Position numbers and translations under genes: made by a program. Positions 7,561-8,521 of a DNA stretch of 8,521 nucleotides are shown piece after piece. The notes beneath the pieces were generated by a model. The model did not search any database, was not told the origin of the DNA, and was given only the letters and a program-made list of their open reading frames with translations. Position 1 is the stretch's first letter, and every line of letters starts with the position of its first letter. The DNA comes from Rhodobacterales bacterium (GTDB lineage: Bacteria > Pseudomonadota > Alphaproteobacteria > Rhodobacterales > Rhodobacteraceae): positions 1 through 8,521 of the forward strand of contig JAAFIJ010000099.1 of NCBI GenBank assembly GCA_013298675.1, given 5' to 3'.

Positions 7561-7582
7561 CGACAAGGTGAAGTAGTTCAGT

Positions 7583-7610
7583 ATTAAACTATTCATACAG
7601 CATCGGGCAA
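7583..7610 (-). promoter_or_regulatory. Probable sigma70-type promoter of the pdhABC operon
   Basis: On the minus strand, -35 TTGCCC (7610-7605, 4 of 6), a 16-base spacer and -10 TTTAAT (7588-7583, 5 of 6) lie in the 123-base gap between ftsB and pdhA. They would give a leader of about 30 bases before the TTG start, containing the Shine-Dalgarno. The -35 hexamer is one copy of a tandem repeat described separately. Read-through from ftsB remains possible because I see no terminator in this gap. Confidence 0.5.
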
Positions 7611-7622
7611 AAAAGGGCAAAA
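7605..7622. repeat. Tandem GGGCAAAA repeat with 10-base period
   Basis: GGGCAAAA occurs at 7605-7612 and again at 7615-7622 (plus-strand reading), one helical turn apart. The first copy supplies the proposed pdhABC -35 box and the second lies just upstream of it. Same-face spacing is typical of a regulator binding site, but two short A-rich copies could also arise by chance. Confidence 0.5.
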
Positions 7623-7670
7623 TGTATTTATCCCCCGAAAGAGATGAAACAACGCTTAATCCTGAATGGT

Positions 7671-7973
7671 TTAGCGAATGACGATTTCATCCGCGCGCAG
7701 GTATCCCAAGACGGACCGCGCGCGTTCGTCCAGCAAATCGATATCCAGATACGAATCTGATAAGCGATGAGTCAGGTTTTGCATTTGCCCAAGCTGCGCC
7801 AAAAGGGCATCTCGATTGAGCCGCAAAGTGTCTGCTTCAGCATTGATCTGCACCCGCCGAAATAGCCCGTAATCACCTTGCACTGCGGCAAAAGTAAAAT
7901 ACCCACCCAAAGTGATGGCCGCGACGATAAAGAAAGCACCGCCCAATGCGGGGCGCGAATGTGGTTGTGTCAT
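7671..7973 (-). CDS. ftsB: Septum formation initiator FtsB/DivIC-like protein
   Basis: A 100-residue bitopic inner-membrane protein of the divisome; FtsB pairs with FtsL and FtsQ to activate septal peptidoglycan synthesis. The sequence shows a short N-terminus (MTQPHSRPA), one membrane span (about residues 9-31, LGGAFFIVAAITLGGYFTFAAV), then a periplasmic helix/coiled coil (about 38-75, rich in Leu with Asp/Arg/Gln) and a C-terminal stretch SYLDIDLLDERARSVLGYLRADEIVI typical of alphaproteobacterial FtsB. An in-frame upstream ATG at 8081 would add 36 residues, but that region holds the promoter and lacks coding character; the ATG at 7973 has GAGG eight bases upstream and matches the usual protein length. 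It sits between the aldolase and pdhA on the same strand, with its own promoter. The family is short and weakly conserved, so identification rests on architecture plus the DLLDERAR motif. Confidence 0.85.
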   Translation of the reverse strand: MTQPHSRPALGGAFFIVAAITLGGYFTFAAVQGDYGLFRRVQINAEADTLRLNRDALLAQLGQMQNLTHRLSDSYLDIDLLDERARSVLGYLRADEIVIR

Positions 7974-8026
7974 CTGCGTCGCCTCATACCTCCGCCCCTC
8001 ATGCATCGGGGACGGTTTGTTTAAGC

Positions 8027-8055
8027 AGTTTAGGGCGATTTCTCCAAAATGTGAA
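8027..8055 (-). promoter_or_regulatory. Sigma70-type promoter of ftsB
   Basis: On the minus strand, -35 TTCACA (8055-8050, 5 of 6), a 17-base spacer and -10 TAAACT (8032-8027, 4 of 6) stand about 55 bases before the ftsB ATG, just downstream of the aldolase terminator. Position and spacing make this the best promoter candidate in the window. The leader between it and the Shine-Dalgarno can form a short hairpin (CCCC and GGGG around a nine-base loop, within about 7990-8015). Confidence 0.55.
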
Positions 8056-8090
8056 GACAAAACTAACGTTTCCGGCTGCACTTTCAGGCG

Positions 8091-8125
8091 AAAATAAAAA
8101 AGGGGCGCAGCACTGCGCCCCTTTT
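8091..8125 (-). terminator. Intrinsic terminator of the aldolase gene
   Basis: GGGGCGCAG (8102-8110) and CTGCGCCCC (8113-8121) form a GC-rich stem, probably with a four-base loop after opening the last pair. Read on the minus strand the stem is followed by six T, A and four T. It lies about 35 bases past the aldolase stop and separates that gene from ftsB. The flanking A and T runs make it weakly symmetrical, but only minus-strand genes are nearby. Confidence 0.9.
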
Positions 8126-8160
8126 GATTTCAAACGCAAATCCCGCGCGTTGCGGTGAAA

Positions 8161-8521
8161 TCAGGCTCTGCCCTTATAGATATCCACCAACTTGGACAGC
8201 ATCGCCAAGGCATCCTCGCGCTTGCGCTGAAAGCTGTTGCGTCCGATGATGGATCCGTTGCCACCACCATCGCGAATAGCGCGTGCGTCATCAAAGACCG
8301 CGTCCGTGCCTTTGGCAGCACCACCCGAAAAGACCACAATCCGACGTCCTGCGAAAGACGCATCCATGCAATGTTTCACCCGTGCCGCTTGGGTCGCGAC
8401 ATCGATCTTTTCCTTTTCATAGACCTTCTTGGCCTCTGGCAGCATCAAGTGATCGGTTGAAAGTTTGATCTTGATGATATGCGCACCAAGCAGAGCCGCA
8501 ATTTGCGCCGCATAGGCCGCG
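8161..8521 (-). CDS. fbaB: Class I fructose-bisphosphate aldolase (FbaB/DhnA type), 5' end missing
   Basis: The C-terminal 119 residues of a Schiff-base aldolase that interconverts fructose 1,6-bisphosphate with dihydroxyacetone phosphate and glyceraldehyde 3-phosphate. The frame is open to the right edge, so the N-terminal part (about 180 residues if the length is the usual 300) lies outside. HIIKIKLSTDH holds the lysine pair Lys17/Lys19 of the fragment; the second (codon 8466-8464) is by analogy with archaeal and FbaB enzymes the likely Schiff-base lysine. Further on, VVFSGGAAKGTD and GSIIGRNSFQR are the phosphate-binding turns of the TIM barrel. The protein ends IYKGRA and a strong intrinsic terminator follows. 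The apparent ATG at 8448 is internal to the conserved sequence. The DhnA-type family also includes enzymes for other aldol substrates, but the KIK, SGG and GRN set fits fructose-bisphosphate aldolase best. Confidence 0.9.
   Translation of the reverse strand, partial: AAYAAQIAALLGAHIIKIKLSTDHLMLPEAKKVYEKEKIDVATQAARVKHCMDASFAGRRIVVFSGGAAKGTDAVFDDARAIRDGGGNGSIIGRNSFQRKREDALAMLSKLVDIYKGRA

Noticed and set aside
8021..8040. CtrA-like site (TTAA-N7-TTAA) near ftsB
   Set aside because: The half sites TTAA and TTAG stand at the wrong spacing, and the sequence is better explained as the -10 region of the ftsB promoter.
7974..8081. Longer ftsB starting at ATG 8081
   Set aside because: The extension would cover the promoter and leader hairpin, and the usual FtsB begins a few residues before its membrane span, as it does from ATG 7973.

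Overview
The window looks like a chromosomal segment from a marine alphaproteobacterium of the Rhodobacterales / Roseobacter group. This rests on three things seen in the sequence: the tail end of a gene transfer agent (GTA) type structural cluster, a pdhA-pdhB-pdhC operon whose E1-beta subunit carries its own lipoyl domain (an alphaproteobacterial arrangement), and moderate-GC coding sequence without signs of recent transfer. The species cannot be named from the sequence alone.

Layout. Plus strand, left: the C-terminal 889 codons of a large GTA/phage-tail host-specificity protein (bases 1-2670, running off the left edge), followed four bases later by a small unrecognised gene (2675-2965). 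Then comes a separate leader with a -35-like box and an inverted repeat, and cysE, serine O-acetyltransferase (3045-3854). A strong hairpin at 3878-3901 separates cysE from the convergent pyruvate dehydrogenase genes.

Minus strand, right, in transcription order: the C-terminal part of a class I fructose-bisphosphate aldolase (8521-8161, running off the right edge) with its own intrinsic terminator (8102-8121); ftsB, a small membrane-anchored division protein (7973-7671) with a good sigma70-type promoter; then pdhA (7547-6558, TTG start), pdhB (6545-5187) and pdhC (5176-3911). The three pdh genes are 10-12 bases apart, and each downstream Shine-Dalgarno overlaps the preceding stop codon, as expected for one transcript with translational coupling. 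A promoter with a tandem GGGCAAAA repeat lies in front of pdhA.

How the genes work together: the aldolase and PDH complex are central carbon enzymes (glycolysis/gluconeogenesis and pyruvate to acetyl-CoA). PdhA and PdhB form the thiamine-diphosphate E1 component and PdhC the lipoyl acetyltransferase core; E3 (lpd) is not in this window. CysE makes O-acetylserine from serine and acetyl-CoA for cysteine synthesis, and its last residue is isoleucine, the residue used by other CysE proteins to dock on CysK. FtsB belongs to the divisome. The GTA protein is part of a domesticated phage-like particle.

I found no CRISPR array, insertion sequence, tRNA or rRNA gene, and no convincing new defence or mobile system. 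The points most worth a second look are the preserved acidic pair in the TIM barrel of the GTA protein, the inverted repeat on the cysE leader, the duplicated lipoyl domain, the tandem repeat at the pdh promoter and the small gene attached to the GTA cluster.
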